Assembly: GCA_009746045.1 (NCBI GenBank)
Contig: RPFO01000104.1
Location: 3,488,534-3,552,533, forward strand
DNA length: 64,000 nucleotides
From: Mesostigma viride
Taxonomy: Eukaryota; Streptophyta; Mesostigmatophyceae; Mesostigmatales; Mesostigmataceae
Reading direction: 5' to 3'
Shown here: piece after piece, positions 43,077 to 55,040 of the stretch
How the letters are laid out: each line of letters begins with the position of its first letter
Numbering within the stretch: position 1 is the stretch's first letter
Notes under the pieces: generated by a model
The model's database searches: none
What the model saw: the letters and a program-made list of their open reading frames with translations, nothing else
Told to the model about the DNA's origin: nothing
Translations under genes and position numbers: made by a program

Positions 43077-43715
43077 TGGCTTGGTGATCTGGGTGGGGGG
43101 GAAAGTGGCTTGGTTCTGGGTGGGGGGAAACGTGGCTTGGTTCGGGACAGCGAGGTCCAGGGGGCACGTGTCCCGCCATCAGCCGGTGAGCCGCTAGCGC
43201 GGTTTTTGCATCGAGCTGTCCCATATGGGCGGGGGAACACGTGGGGGCCGTCTGGGTGGGGAGATGCGTGCCTTGGTTGTGGAAAGCGATGTGCCCCCCC
43301 ATCTGCCTGTCCACCGCTACGGTGCTACTGGGTTCACAGGGGCGGCCCCTCTCGCTATCCTGCGCCGAGATCGTGGCTAGTTGTTTCCTGGACACGGAGC
43401 GCAGTGTCCCCGCGTACAGGAGTATTTTATGGCAAGTGTCCCCAAACCCCCATCGGGGTCGCCATCGCAAAGCGTAGGGACAACTGAGTGGGAAAAATGT
43501 ATACTGATATGGGTGTTCAACCTGTGGAAAGGAATGAAGGGGCACATGGGAATATGGCCCCAGTGTACCATCAGCATTGTCTCTTGTCGTCAAGAGACCT
43601 ACATGTATGACCTCATGCATCTCCGAGGTTGCACCCATTGATGTGCATTCGGATCGTAGATGTAGCTGTTGGTGTACTACTGGTAGTATTTGATCATTCT
43701 CGCCTAGACATGCAT
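43077..43715. other. No supported gene
   Basis: G-rich GTGGCTTGGTTCTGGGTGGG-type short repeats follow the HARBI1-like stop. Nothing else is recognised. Confidence 0.5.
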
Positions 43716-43716
43716 G

Positions 43717-43988
43717 CATCCACCCACCCACCCACCCACCCACCCACCCACCCACCCACCCACCCACCCACCCACCCACCCACCCACCCACCCACCCACC
43801 CACCCACCCACCCACCCACCCACCCACCCACCCACCCACCCACCCACCCACCCACCCATCCATCCATCCATCCATCCATCCATCCATCCATCCATCCATC
43901 CATCCATCCATCCATCCATCCATCCATCCATCCATCCATCCATCCATCCATCCATCCATCCATCCATCCATCCATCCATCCATCCATT
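43717..43988. repeat. Adjacent CACC and CATC tetranucleotide satellites
   Basis: About 35 CACC units (43,717-43,857) switch abruptly to about 32 CATC units. HPPT/HPSI and GWVG/MDGW frames are artefacts. Confidence 0.97.
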
Positions 43989-44309
43989 CAGGCGCCTCCA
44001 TTGGGAGAGTACTGGTGACCTTGGCGTGCTTCTTGCTAAGAAGCCACAGAGATTATAAATCGGCTCCACGACAAGTACAGAGCAGGCGCCTCTTGAAAAG
44101 TTGCCACCTGTCAGTTCTTGTCTCCGCGAGCCAACCTGTGATGCCAGTGCCGTTGAGAGTGCGACAAGCGTGACGAGAAAGATGCAAGCGTCGTACATAG
44201 AGGGGCATCGCATTGTAATTTGTGTCGTTTCTCGTGCTTTATAGAGAAGCATGTGCCACATTGACGGTTTATGTAGTTTAGAAGTCAGCCTGGAGAGCTG
44301 CGTTTTTAA

Positions 44310-44700
44310 TTAATTAATCGAACACATGCTCCCGTTGGTGAGTAAAGTCCCTGTGTGTGCACAGCAGGAAGAGACACCCCCCCCCTTCCTCATGCCCCTG
44401 GCGTGCCACAGGTGCAATCGGACACGTCTGACGATCCGGCATCCACTGTGGGTGCAATAAGACCCGTGTGCAAGCATTGCCTTACTATGGAGGCACACGT
44501 TAACAAACAAGCGGTGCTAGGTGGTAAATGATTACTAGGCTGTCTGGGATCAGTTGGTCTACTGGCTAGGCCATATAGGCATGGCTATTCCTTCCACCAT
44601 GCATGAGCATTGCACATGGCATGTCTAGGAGTGTGTCCAGGTACATATGCATCACGTAAACATGGGTATGACTACAATGGCTGTGGCTAATCTAGCCCGT
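44310..44700 (-). mobile_element. Type-1 LINE 3' UTR and degraded terminal hairpin
   Basis: A TTTTTAATTAATTAAT tail at about 44,303-44,319 is followed by a mutated hairpin (GCTCCCGTTGGTGAGTAAAG) and minus-strand 3' UTR including GGTCTTATTGCACCCACAGT. Confidence 0.6.
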
Positions 44701-45951
44701 GGGGGGCTTCCACAGCTAGTTGTTGATCATCAAGTCCCCGCCCTTCCAGAAAACCATGGGCTTTTTGTGGCCTTGCTTGTGGCGAATCGGTATTCCGGCC
44801 ACAGGTAGCGCCGCTGCTGCTGCTGAGCGGGGGTCACATCGTCATCCAGCGTCCAGGGTAGGTCGTGCAACTTCTTGTGGCAAGAGAGGATCAAACCACC
44901 GCAATATCCTCAATTTCCTAGTATCCTCCATGGAGCTAGCCTTATCCTCCATGGAGAGCTCTGAAGGTTAGCAGGACTGGTGGCCGGGGTGCCGCTTTGT
45001 CCCGTGAATGGGGAAGGCAGTGCCCCCGCAGCTCTACTTCACCTTCTAGGTCCAGGTGGGTAAGAAGCTTGCAGTTGCACCTGAGCTCGTCCTCAAGAGA
45101 GGTTGCCGTCTTCCCCGGTTGCTGGGGGAAACGACGCAGCACCACGTGGCCTCAGTGGCGGCGGGCGCGGTTGGTGGCCTCGCGTTCGTCTGCCCGGCGA
45201 TGGGCTTCCAGCTCCTGCAGCTTCGTGGCGATGGCGTCCGTGGTTGAGGTGGTCGCTGACCACAGCCGGTCATCATAAGCCGGAGTGCGGCGAGAGGTCA
45301 CCAGCTGCCTGCCGGATGACCAGGATGGGCAGCAATCAGGTGGCCGTCATGCGCCGCGATCTTCGGGACCTGCGTGGCCATTGCCTCGGTTTGGGCGGTG
45401 ATGCATGGCTTCGAGCTTCTTGATGAGCAGGCAAATTGACCTTGCCCTCCACCCATGTGGTTTAGGCGAGACAGTAGGGCGGCATGTATACATCAGAAGC
45501 CTGCGTCGCGGTCTGCAGCGCCGTGAGCTGGGCTGGTTGGAGCGTTGTGTTGTTGGCAACCTTGGTTTCCGCATTGGAGCCCCTGGCATCCACCGTGTTG
45601 AGCGTCATGGTACCGATGTCAGCTTCTTGGCCAGCAGCTGGGTCACGTGCTCCTCTGGACAGCTAGCACTGTGCGGATGTCATCATCGTTGTGCAAGAGG
45701 GATCGAGGGAGCCGGTGTGGCTCCAGGGTGGGGGCTGGGTTGTGTCCGCCGTCCAGCGCGATAAGCCGGTCGTGCTCATTGAGCTGAAAAAAGCTGGTCA
45801 GGATAATCAGGCGCTGGAGCATCTCTGACGCATTGAAAAGCAACTCAAAGTACGGCTTAATTTTGTAATAGTCGAAAGCCTGAGACCCGGGCCTTGAGCA
45901 AAACAATCTTGTGTTAATTAATAAGCCCGTGACTGCGTACATGGGTGCCAA
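44700..45951 (-). pseudogene. Type-1 LINE ORF1 copy with N-terminal part, frameshifted
   Basis: Minus-strand pieces from 45,951: LFNASEMLQRLIILTSFFQL, NEHDRLIALDGGHNPAP, LLHNDDDIRTVLAVQ; then LLIKKLEAMHHRPNRGNG; then a VVSPSNRGRRQP-type RRM-like block; then LHDLPWTLDDDVTPAQQQQ and a degraded GGDLMINN end at about 44,700. It retains more of the N terminus than the other copies. Several frameshifts are present. The order and strand match the 3' UTR at 44,310-44,700. Confidence 0.55.
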
Positions 45952-46129
45952 TACAGAGTAAAGGAACCTTCAACCCTATATACACAGCGAGAAGTCCTGA
46001 GGGAGGGCGCCCTAGCTTCTCTCACTGCCGCAAGTGGGCAGGCCACAAAGCGCTCTCTCCACAGCATGGTGCACGGCCGGGGCGCAACACTGTGGGTGCA
46101 AAACAACCAGTGCAATACCATAGGTAGGC

Positions 46130-47040
46130 TGACGCATAGCTTATGCTACAAATTAAGGTGAGGTGGGCTCAAGACGTCTGCTAAGGCGCAAGCTGATGGC
46201 CACAAGGTGCCAGAGCTAATTGAAGGTAGTAACTATAACGTTGGGCGCTAATATCTAATAACAATCTTGTGTTCCTGTGCACCATGCAACCAAGTACTTG
46301 ATGACCTAGCTGGGCACATCAATTGTGCATGCCTTGGACAGACATTGCCAGTCGCAGGCTAGCTTGCGCTGCTGGGGTAAAAAAAGCGACTCCATTCATT
46401 GTGTTCGTGGCAAGGTTTCTTAAGGGCTCGGGCGAGGCGTTCGGCGATGGATCGATGGGCGGGTAATTTTGTGGACGGTTGAGCTATAGCAAGAGCAAGC
46501 TAGGCGAGTGGGTTCCGGGCTCAGTGGGAGCGTTACAGCTCCTTTTCCAGATCGACCGCGTTTAGCTTTTGGGGTCCTCATAGCCGGAAATTATCGTGTC
46601 ACGTGCGTAACTTTGTCGATACTGCGTTTCGGCATGCAGACGTAACCGATTATCATGACTGGCGGGTGCACATCGAATGCAAGTGCATCATCTTCGACTG
46701 AATTCGGGGCTCCACCGTCAGCCATGTCGTTCAGCCGTTATCGCATGGTCTTACTTTCAACACATGAACAGCTGCATGCGACCTTGGAAACGGCCATGCA
46801 GCAGCTTTCCAGGCTCCCAGTACGTACTGCAGAGTGGCCCCAGTATATATTCATTGAGAATGATAAATTACGGAGGTGAGAGGGGCATGCAACATAATAA
46901 GGAAAACCCGGAAAAGAAGAAGACGTACCCTGAAGAAATTAATAGGAATCTGACACGGACATCCAAGGATCACGCCAGCTGCACAAGGTACAACTAACTA
47001 CATCACAAAACTACGACCGACGCAGCAACATCGCTGCCGG
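46130..47040. other. No gene; one dispersed repeat block
   Basis: A block containing CCCAGTATATATTC and GAATGATAAATTACGGAGGT (about 46,842-46,884) recurs at 48,957-49,005. CACCGTCAGCCATG at about 46,710 matches the 14.9 and 49.1 kb repeats. Confidence 0.5.
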
Positions 47041-47059
47041 CCCACCATGCAGGCCTGGA

Positions 47060-47540
47060 AGGGATCTAGACCGCATGGGTCGCGACAAAGTCGGCCCGGG
47101 TGCGGCGGAAAAACACATCAGCCACGGTGCGAGTGAGGGCGAGTGACAGGCGCTGCCGCCAATATACGAGGACCACGTGCAGGCAGACCACGGGGCGGTC
47201 TGACCCTCGAGGTCAAGGCGGTCTTCACGGCGCTGGCAGCAAGCTCGTGGAAAAACTCCGCTGTCTTGGGGCCCATGGCCCCGAACTCCTCAAGGACAAA
47301 TGGGATTCGACCCATGCAGTGGGGCCCCACTGACATTGCCGTATAGGAGGCGAACTTGTCGCTCTCAGCCACAGCGGCAGCAGCGCCGGCATCCACATCC
47401 GCTCGGAGGATGTGGCGACCGGAGAGCAGCCGAGCCACGGAGACATCGATGAGCAGGTGGCAACCCTGCCCGTCGTAGTCATTAAGCACGGTAATGTCGG
47501 GGCGGTGGTTGGGTGAGTAGATCGAGGGCGGCCCCATCCG
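47060..47540 (-). pseudogene. LINE C-terminal nuclease-like domain, second copy
   Basis: Minus-strand frame with YSPNHRPDITVLNDYDGQGC, HLLIDVSVARLL, IPFVLEEFGAMGPKTAEFF, then (in another frame) YWRQRLSLALTRTVADVFF and a stop near 47,070. It matches the 4.8-5.3 kb copy residue for residue in the PD...D region. It is 5'-truncated and carries a frameshift near 47,190. Confidence 0.6.
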
Positions 47541-47674
47541 CGTCCTCGCACTAGTTGATGGTGCATGGAGTGGGGATCAGTCGAAAGACCGACCGAACTG
47601 ATGGCACACACCAGTCCCGGAGGAGAGCGGTATATGGACTATAGAGGAACCAGTTCTGGTTCTGCTGGCCACCA

Positions 47675-48800
47675 TATATTCTGATCAGACACTCCGCAAA
47701 GGTGAAAACCTTTGCGTTCAGTGCCAGGCCGCGGAAAACGCGGAAAACGCGATCTGCAAATGAATCCGACCGGAATCGAACTGGGGACCTCTCGCACCAA
47801 TTTTGCTGACTATAGGACGGACGTCTCCGGTTACCATGGCATCGCCAACTTACACCTACAGTCATCCGCAAAAGTTCTCCTGTCCGGGGAGTGATGCAAG
47901 CCTTTCGGATTTGGTACTAGATAAATCACTCGAGATCTGTGTGTAGGAGTACTACACACGTGTCTGCACGCGAGACTTGTTCAGTCTCGCACCGTGAGAC
48001 GGGCTGAACACGGCTGAATCCTTCTTTTTAGTAGAAGGGGGCGTAGCCGGTACTATCGAAATCAGCCAAGCGTATATTCTGATCAGACACTCCGCAAAGG
48101 TGAAAACCTTTGCGTTCAGTGCCAGGCCGCGGAAAACGCGGAAAACGCGATCTGCAAATGAATCCGACCGGAATCGAACTGGGGACCTCTCGCACCAATT
48201 TTGCTGACTATAGGACGGACGTCTCCGGTTACCATGGCATCGCCAACTTACACCTACAGTCATCCGCAAAAGTTCTCCTGTCCGGGGAGTGATGCAAGCC
48301 TTTCGGATTTGGTACTAGATAAATCACTCGAGATCTGTGTGTAGGAGTACTACACACGTGTCTGCACGCGAGACTTGTTCAGTCTCGCACCGTGAGACGG
48401 GCTGAACACGGCTGAATCCTTCTTTTTAGTAGAAGGGGGCGTAGCCGGTACTATCGAAATCAGCCAAGCGTATATTCTGATCAGACACTCCGCAAAGGTG
48501 AAAACCTTTGCGTTCAGTGCCAGGCCGCGGAAAACGCGGAAAACGCGATCTGCAAATGAATCCGACCGGAATCGAACTGGGGACCTCTCGCACCAATTTT
48601 GCTGACTATAGGACGGACGTCTCCGGTTACCATGGCATCGCCAACTTACACCTACAGTCATCCGCAAAAGTTCTCCTGTCCGGGGAGTGATGCAAGCCTT
48701 TCGGATTTGGTACTAGATAAATCACTCGAGATCTGTGTGTAGGAGTACTACACACGTGTCTGCACGCGAGACTTGTTCAGTCTCGCACCGTGAGACGGGC
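47675..48800. repeat. 398-bp tandem array, 2.8 copies
   Basis: Units start at 47,675, 48,073 and 48,471, the last ending at about 48,800 (GTGAGACGGGC). The full copies look identical. ACCATATAT occurs immediately outside both ends. Contents include a CGGAAAACGCGGAAAACGCG duplication, a tRNA-like segment on the minus strand and a GTCTCGCACCGTGAGAC palindrome. Confidence 0.9.
47764..47822 (-). ncRNA. tRNA-like (SINE-type) segment; repeated at 48,162 and 48,560
   Basis: On the minus strand GTCCGTC...GTCGGAT can pair as an acceptor-like stem (6 of 7). CCAGTTCGATTCCGG matches a pol III B box/T-arm, and TATAGTCAGCAAAATTGG is A-box-like. At 59 nt it is too short for a tRNA, the T stem has a mismatch and no clean anticodon arm folds, so it is a tRNA relic or SINE head rather than a functional tRNA. 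Confidence 0.4.
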
Positions 48801-49139
48801 ACCATATATGCACGCGATGTAGTGCTTCCCAGTTCGAGAGCAAGCCCGCAGCTGCCGCAGGACGCACCGGGGCCCCGCTGTGATGAGAGGTTGCGGGGCA
48901 AACAGCTGGTGGCGGAGAGCGATGGCGTAAAGGGCCGGAACCAGCGTGAACAAAGGGCCCAGTATATATTCTGACACTCAGAATGATAAATTACGGAGGT
49001 GAGAGTCACTGGCATGCAGCATAGCTCCCCGAAAATAAGAACCCTAACCCCAGTACTCAATTACATTATCGATATATTGTGACAAGCATGCATGCACACG
49101 TACCGGCGAGGCTTCCGCGAGCCACGAGTGGACATGGCT

Positions 49140-49700
49140 GACGGCGGAGCTCAGAACTTTTGCGTCTGAGCCCCAAATTCAGTCATGCAGATCCGACTTA
49201 TTTGTACCCTATCTGACCCCATTTCTCCCAGGGGTCACCCTCGCGAAGCGTTGACTTGCAACCAATGCTTCTTTTCTAGGCGCATATCTGCTACTATAAT
49301 CGGTTACAGCTGTAACGCAGTATTGCGACCATGCATGCAGCCTGAAGCTATTACGCAAAAGAATGTCCAAATTAAGCACCACGTCTTTCTAAGACGCACA
49401 CGCTGATATATTTTCCCGAAGCTATTCCGCACTAAAACTGGCGAGCAAACGCTCAACTGCGCATTGAACGCAGCCTGGCGGCTGCGATGAGCCAAGAAAA
49501 TACGCCTGCAGCTCTGGCTGTAGTTCCGTCTGGCCTAGCAGGCAGCGGTGACACTATACTCAAGCGTACTACTAACGTTAGTAGTTCACCCGGCCGGCTC
49601 CACCTGCGGCCTCGCCCTCGGCATCGCCTCAGATCCCAAACGCAGTAGCCCATCAGCACCGTGCCCAGCCTAGAACCGCGCTTTCGGCCCCTGCAACCCT
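49140..49700. repeat. Dispersed repeat, inverted relative to 14.5-15.1 kb
   Basis: Shares CATGGCTGACGGCGGAGCTC, TTTCTAAGACGCA, TATATTTTCCCGAAGCTATT and GCAGCCTGGCGGCTGCG-like blocks with the 14.5 kb copy in the opposite orientation. Confidence 0.55.
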
Positions 49701-50039
49701 TCCATGTCGACGACCACGACTGGACTGCAAGTACATGTCCCCAACTGCCCTGCCCTGCCCTGCATCTTCTACGGGGACTACGCCTCGCTTTTATGAGCTG
49801 TGCCGCCTCCATCTCCACAGCATATCAACCGCCTCATCCAGCCGGACGGCACCTAGTGCCCCGCCACTTTGGTGACGGACTGCATGTGGCACCCCCCCCA
49901 TTGAACTCCAGCACATCCGGCATCAGTTCTCTAGCTGCTCCCTCGCTCACGCGCGCTCTGATGCCGGTGAGATCTGGGCTCCTTCCATTTCGACGCATCC
50001 ACCTTCCGCTCCCTCCGGCCTTAACTCCCTCGAGCAGCC

Positions 50040-50345
50040 TGCAGGCCCTCGAGCAGCCTGCAGCACGTCGGACTCCCCTCGCTGCAGATCATGTGGCAGC
50101 AATGGGCAGCACGCTGGCTGCATGCTGGGCTCTCGGCCTCACCTTTCCACCTGACCGTCACCTCCACCTCCACCCTCCTCGATCGCTTCCACCTCCACTG
50201 CCACCACTGCATCCACTGCCGGTCTGCCGCCACATCATGCCGCCCAGCTCCTCGACATCGACAAGCGCCTCCACGACAACGCCATCGCCATTAATTAATT
50301 AATTAACTAACTAATTAATTAATTAATTAATTAATTAATTCATTC
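50040..50345 (+). pseudogene. Probable LINE ORF1 N-terminal fragment with TTAA tail
   Basis: A plus frame contains STATTASTAGLPPHHAAQLL and DIDKRLHDNAIA and runs into a TTAATTAATTAATTAACTAA tail. The assignment rests on the tail and Ser/Thr-rich composition only. Confidence 0.3.
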
Positions 50346-50600
50346 ATTCATTAATTAGACTCGTGCCCCCGTTGGGGAGTCACGGAGCACCGGAGTGCTG
50401 TTAATCCCTGTATGTGCACTGTCAACAGGAAGAAAGGGCAGAGACACCCTTGCTCCTTCATGCGAGAGGCATGCCACAGCTGCAATCGGACCCGATAAAC
50501 GATATATCCCGGGGGCAATAAGACCCATATATCCCGGGGGCAAGATATCTGTGGGGGCAATAAGACCCATGTGAGCATATCATAACAAGGAGCGTGGCCG
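50346..50600 (-). mobile_element. Type-1 LINE 3' end, tail-to-tail with left neighbour
   Basis: After the shared AATT/ATTC run comes the hairpin GTGCCCC-CGTT-GGGGAGTCAC (about 50,364-50,384), then minus-strand 3' UTR with a duplicated ATATATCCCGGGGGCAA block. Confidence 0.6.
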
Positions 50601-50689
50601 GCAAGTAATCTGAGCATATAGCTGCTGCATGCATGCCGCTGTGGCGCTGTCAAGCGCGACAAGTTTGCCTTATATGGAAATTCATGTGG

Positions 50690-51000
50690 GGCGCCCCACC
50701 GGGTAATCCCCCGTTCGTCCTTGACGAGTTTGGAGCCGATCATTGGGCCCGTTTGTCCTTGACGGCGGAGATTTTCCACGAGCTGCCAGCGGCATATGAA
50801 GACCGCCTCAATCGACCTCGATCGAGGGTCCGACTGCCCCGTGCATGCATGTTCTGCCCGGACGTTGTGCTCGTATTGGCGCCAGCGCCTGTCCCTTGCC
50901 CTCACTCGCAAGTCGCACCGCCGGATGTGTGATTCCGCTGCATCCGGGCCGACAGTCTTTGCATCCCGACCCATGCGGTCTTGATTCGTCCCACGCCTGG
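50690..51000 (+). pseudogene. LINE C-terminal nuclease-like domain, third fragment
   Basis: Plus frames give PPFVLDEFGA, LTAEIFHELPAAYEDRLN and TLCSYWRQRLSLALTR, equivalent to the end of the domain at 4.8 and 47.1 kb. Frameshifted, with the PD...D region missing. Confidence 0.5.
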
Positions 51001-51009
51001 TGCATGGCG

Positions 51010-51720
51010 GCAGTGAATGTTGCTGCGTGGCCATCGTAGTTTTGTGTTGTAGTTAGTTGTACCTTGTGCTGGCTTGATCCTTGCATGCCCGTGTCAGAAT
51101 AAATTATTATATTCTTTAGGGCTCTCCTTCTTTTCGGGGTTGTCCTTAATTAAGTTGCATGCGCATCTCATGTGCAGGTCTCCGTATTTTATGATTCTTA
51201 ATGAAAATATGAGGGTTTTGTGGGTGAACGTCCTAGGTATTCGGCCCGTACAAACCCAGATTCAACGGACCTTTTCATTCTTCTCCCAAGTCCCAAACTG
51301 TCTCTATAGCTTTGTCCTTACCTGGACTCCCCCTGGCGTGCCCAGCCAGGCCGCCACCCATGGACCGGACGTTCCATAAGGTGAGTGAACGACTCGAAAA
51401 CGCGGACAAGATAATTAACGGCAGGCTCGAGCTACCATGGTCCGGATTCTCTTGATTTCTGGCCTGCGCTGACCTTGTCTCCTTGATAAGGTGAGTAGAG
51501 ACGAGACATGTGCTAGCACAGGCGCCTGCTGGGCCTACTATAGCAGGGCACCCATGGCCCGCACAGATCATGTAGACACATCAGATAGACTAGCTGGCAC
51601 CAAGCCCGCCCAGCCTGGACGTTACATATGTCCTCACCTGGCGGGCCCCAGGCCGCGCGCGGCATGGCCGCCACCTGTGGACTTTCCGTGATATAGCAGA
51701 CTAGGCTTGGACATGTGCTA
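51010..51720. other. No recognised gene
   Basis: Contains an imperfect duplication around GGTGAGT(G/A)...GACGAGAC and CTGGCGNGCCCAG. No domain. Confidence 0.4.
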
Positions 51721-51729
51721 CCCTATAGA

Positions 51730-52033
51730 CGAGACGGGCTCACACCCGGGCAGCCTCCTGGTTTGTCTGTCATATGGAGGCAGATGGCTCGCAAGGATAG
51801 TAGATGGCAAGTAGTGATGAAGGAGACCACCCCCAAGTCTGTGGGGGCTGTCAGAGTCCGCGTGTGACCGCGTATGGCATTCATAGCGATTCGGGCCATG
51901 GTGCCCACAACCCTGTCACTAGGAACTACTAGATAGCTAGCATCATCCATTCCATCCCATGTTCCCCTCCCACTGAGGACTTCTGATCGATCACGTGACG
52001 CAGTCACGTGTGACGTGTCTATTAATTAATTAA
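51730..52033 (+). mobile_element. Type-4 retroelement 3' end
   Basis: Plus-strand CACCCCCAAGTCTGTGGGGG, then CCCATGTTCCCCTCCCACTG. The palindrome CACGTGAC-GCA-GTCACGTG (about 51,993-52,011) is followed by TATTAATTAATTAA. It is the inverse of the 30.2-30.45 kb copy. The TTAA element starts directly in its tail. Confidence 0.6.
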
Positions 52034-54308
52034 GGGGACGGGACATGCCCGAATATTTTGGCGCCAAAAAATTCGCGCCGGAACCCAAGGTCACAAATTT
52101 CACGTGCACGGTGCCCGCACCCCTTGCGGAAGTGGCCATGGCGACTGCGTTCAGGCGAAACTACCACACTAGGGCAGGTGAAATGCAAAAATTTTACTAG
52201 AATCTTAAAGGCGATGAGTTTATGATGTTAGTTTGTGGCGGAAATCAGCTGGTTTACAATATCGCTGCTGTTTTTTTATGCCATCGGCATGGGGGGTAAT
52301 CTGAATTTTTTGGTCGCGCGGAATGAAATAGAATTCATGATAGCGGCTGTAAAATCGCGGTTTTGGGGGCTGTTCTGACCGTGAAGCAGGCATTAATATC
52401 GGTTGCATCGAGTTCTAAACCGAGCTGGTGCTTTTTGCCAGATTTTCGGCCATTATCGGTAAGTAATTGTTCAGACCTGCGCAGTGCGTGTCTGACCTGT
52501 CCATGGAAGAACGGCTGTTGTTGCGCGCCTGGGCGAGGAATTTACGAGGGCAAGGTACAGATTTGTCGCGAATGTTATCTGCTATCCGTGCTTTCTTCTA
52601 TGAGCTCATTGTTCGAAGTTTTTTGCGTTCTTTTGGGGCAGTTTCCGCCAGCTAGCTCGCCGTTCCTTGCCATTGTGTTGTCGAATACCTGGCAGCTTTA
52701 GATTGTTTTCGTTGATTTTGTGGTCAGGGCCGCTTCAGTCGCAGCCTGTACCTTCTCGGGAAGGTTTAAGGCATTTCATGAAACGTGTTCTAGCAAGGAT
52801 GTTGTGCTTATGGACGCTTCTTGTTGTGTGAGGGTGACGCACCCTCTCTTCGCAGCGGCATCCCAGCGCTCATGCGCTGAAGGGCCGCCAATGGCTTCTT
52901 TGCATTTCATCGTGCAGGGATGGAGGTGTTATAGTGATTAAAATATGGAGATATTGCATTTGTGTGACTGCATGTAGATAGCTGCCACTATTGGTTTATT
53001 TGAGCTTTCCCTTGTTATGATGATGTGACAAGACTACAATGTGCTGAGCTAACCATGGTTGACATGGTTGACTGCATGCAAGCTATGCATACCATGATCT
53101 CCTTGGTTCCTCGCCCTCCATAGTCCCTGTCTGGTGCCCATGGCGGGTAGGGCAGTTTAGGAGGCGTTGTTGTGTTGATTAGCTTGGCTGGAATCAACCT
53201 TCCACTCTAACCTGGGAGAAACATAGAAAATGCTGGTTAGGCATGTTGGTGCTACCATCTTTATTGCTATGCACATAGTTGCAAGGCTGGCCATGCTTGA
53301 GGGGCGGTGAAGGCGTATGAGGTGCGTGGCCGCCCCATTTTACTTTCTAAACATATTTGACTTGGTTTTGGTGCATGTTGGATGGCATATGAAGTGTCAT
53401 TGTGTCAATCTGCTTACTGAGTGGTCCTTAGCGCCTTGTCAGGTGGTCATATAGGAAACCCATCAACTTGAGCAGTTCTTGTCACAATGACCCTCAACCT
53501 TGAGCATGTGTAGTTGTCAGCATGCAAGAGTTAATTATATGCGCTTTGATCAGTTTGCAGAGGTCTTTGATGAAGAAGGAGATTCTAAAGTGGCCAGATG
53601 GTAACTAAAACCTCCTTGTAGCGTCTTTGTGGGTGGCCGTCTTGGAATGGTTGCAACCTGGGCAGTTGTTGTCAGAATGGCGTCAAACCTTGAACATAGG
53701 AGGTACCATATGTGCAGAGGTTGGCAGCACGTGGTTTGGCAAGTTTTTGCATGGTTTGGATGGATAAAGGGGTGTTAGTGTGGTAAGATACACTAAAAAA
53801 CCTCCCTGAGCTTCGTCACAGGTGGCTACCTAGGAAATCCATCAACTAGAGCTGCGCTTGTCAGAATGACCTGAAAATTTGGGGCTGCATGTCCCCCCAC
53901 CTGTAGTATTTGGGAATATATGGTGGAGCATGATATGATGTGTTTATGATTTGATTTTTTTTTTTTGGATTAAAAAAGTACCTGTTTTGCGGGAAATCCA
54001 TCAACGTGAGTAAACATGCTTATTTCTTGGTCCCAACTGGGTAGAATTTCTCAAAAGTGGGGGAACTATGCGGGAATATATGATTTGGTCCCAATATGTT
54101 TGCCCATTGTCCTAGGGAAAATGTGACTAAAATAGCGTCTTTTTCTATTTTTAGCGCGTTACCGGTGTATGGTGGGGGCTAGTACCCCCCCCAAGTGGCT
54201 GGAAAATTTTTTTTTTATCATATTTATGGTCCCCAATCATCATTGGATTTTTAGCACATGCATAGGTGTGGTTTCCAGAAAAGTGCACTTTAGGCATGTC
54301 CCCTCCCC
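52034..54308. mobile_element. TTAA-flanked DNA transposon, diverged third copy
   Basis: Left end GGGGACGGGACATGCC (52,034-52,049) and the reverse complement of the right end GGCATGTCCCCTCCCC (54,293-54,308) match at 15 of 16 bases. Both flanks are TTAATTAA: the element sits inside an AATT tail. The first ~60 bp and last ~200 bp match the ends of the 8.4-12.2 kb elements in opposite orientation (AATATTTTGGCGCC/AAAAAATTCGCG; TGGGGG.TAGTACCCCC). A frame at 52,490-52,655 reads SMEERLLLRAWARNLRGQG and FFYELIVRSFLRSF and could be transposase remnant, but no family is recognised. TTAA specificity suggests piggyBac-type integration by analogy only. Confidence 0.7.
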
Positions 54309-54329
54309 TTAATTAATTTATTTGCTAGC

Positions 54330-55040
54330 CCCGGGAAATTCCCAGCTCGTCGGTGCCAGGCCGCACGCACACGGATTTATCAATCGTCTCATCATTGGCC
54401 ACACAGGTCCCAAAGCTAGCGGAGCAGACGGCCACCATTGCCTCCCAGCCACCCCGGCAGGATGCTGGTGACCTCCCGCTCTCCTATATGCGGACCTGCT
54501 GCGGTCAGCGACCGCCTCCACCACCGACGCCATCGCCACGAAGCTCCATGCAGGAGCTGGAGGCCCCACCGCCAGGCCCAGCAACGGGAGGTCACCGATC
54601 GCGCTCGCCGCGAGTGCCGAGTGGTGCTACGTCGCTTCCCCCAGAATTAGCCAGGTGAGACGTCAACCTCCCTTGCCTGACGAGCTCAAGAACCCTCATG
54701 GGCCTGGTAGGTGAGGTAGAACTGCGTGGATGCCACCGCCTTCCCCACAGTCTCACGGGACAAGGCGGCCACCCCACCAGTCCTGCTCACCTTCCTCTCC
54801 CCTGAGGATAAGCAGCGGTTCCTCTCTCGTCGCAAGCGGTTGCACGACCTCACCTGGAGTCACGCTGGATGACGACCTAACCCCCGCTCAACAACAGCAG
54901 CGATCGACGCGACCTGTGGCCGGAATACCTCCGCCATAAGCAGGATCGACCCCCAGAAGCCCAAGGTGTACTGGAGGGGCGGGGACCTGATGATCAACCA
55001 CAAGATGTGGACGCCCCCAGCGGGCTACTGGCTAGAATAG
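54330..55040 (+). pseudogene. Type-1 LINE ORF1, frameshifted copy
   Basis: Plus frames give QVPKLAEQTATIASQPP, QREVTDRARRECRVVLRRFP, then SRRKRLHDLTW, LTPAQQQQ and GGDLMINHKMWTPPAG with stray insertions (for example GATCGA duplications near 54,903 and 54,946). Confidence 0.6.

Noticed and set aside
47675-48800. CRISPR-like array or functional tRNA cluster
   Set aside because: Whole 398-bp units repeat with no spacer diversity. The tRNA-like part is only 59 nt with a T-stem mismatch and no proper anticodon arm.
49661-50302. A 213-codon Pro/Ser-rich plus-strand ORF
   Set aside because: Its left part overlaps a dispersed repeat and its right part is better explained in another frame as retroelement debris running into an AATT tail.
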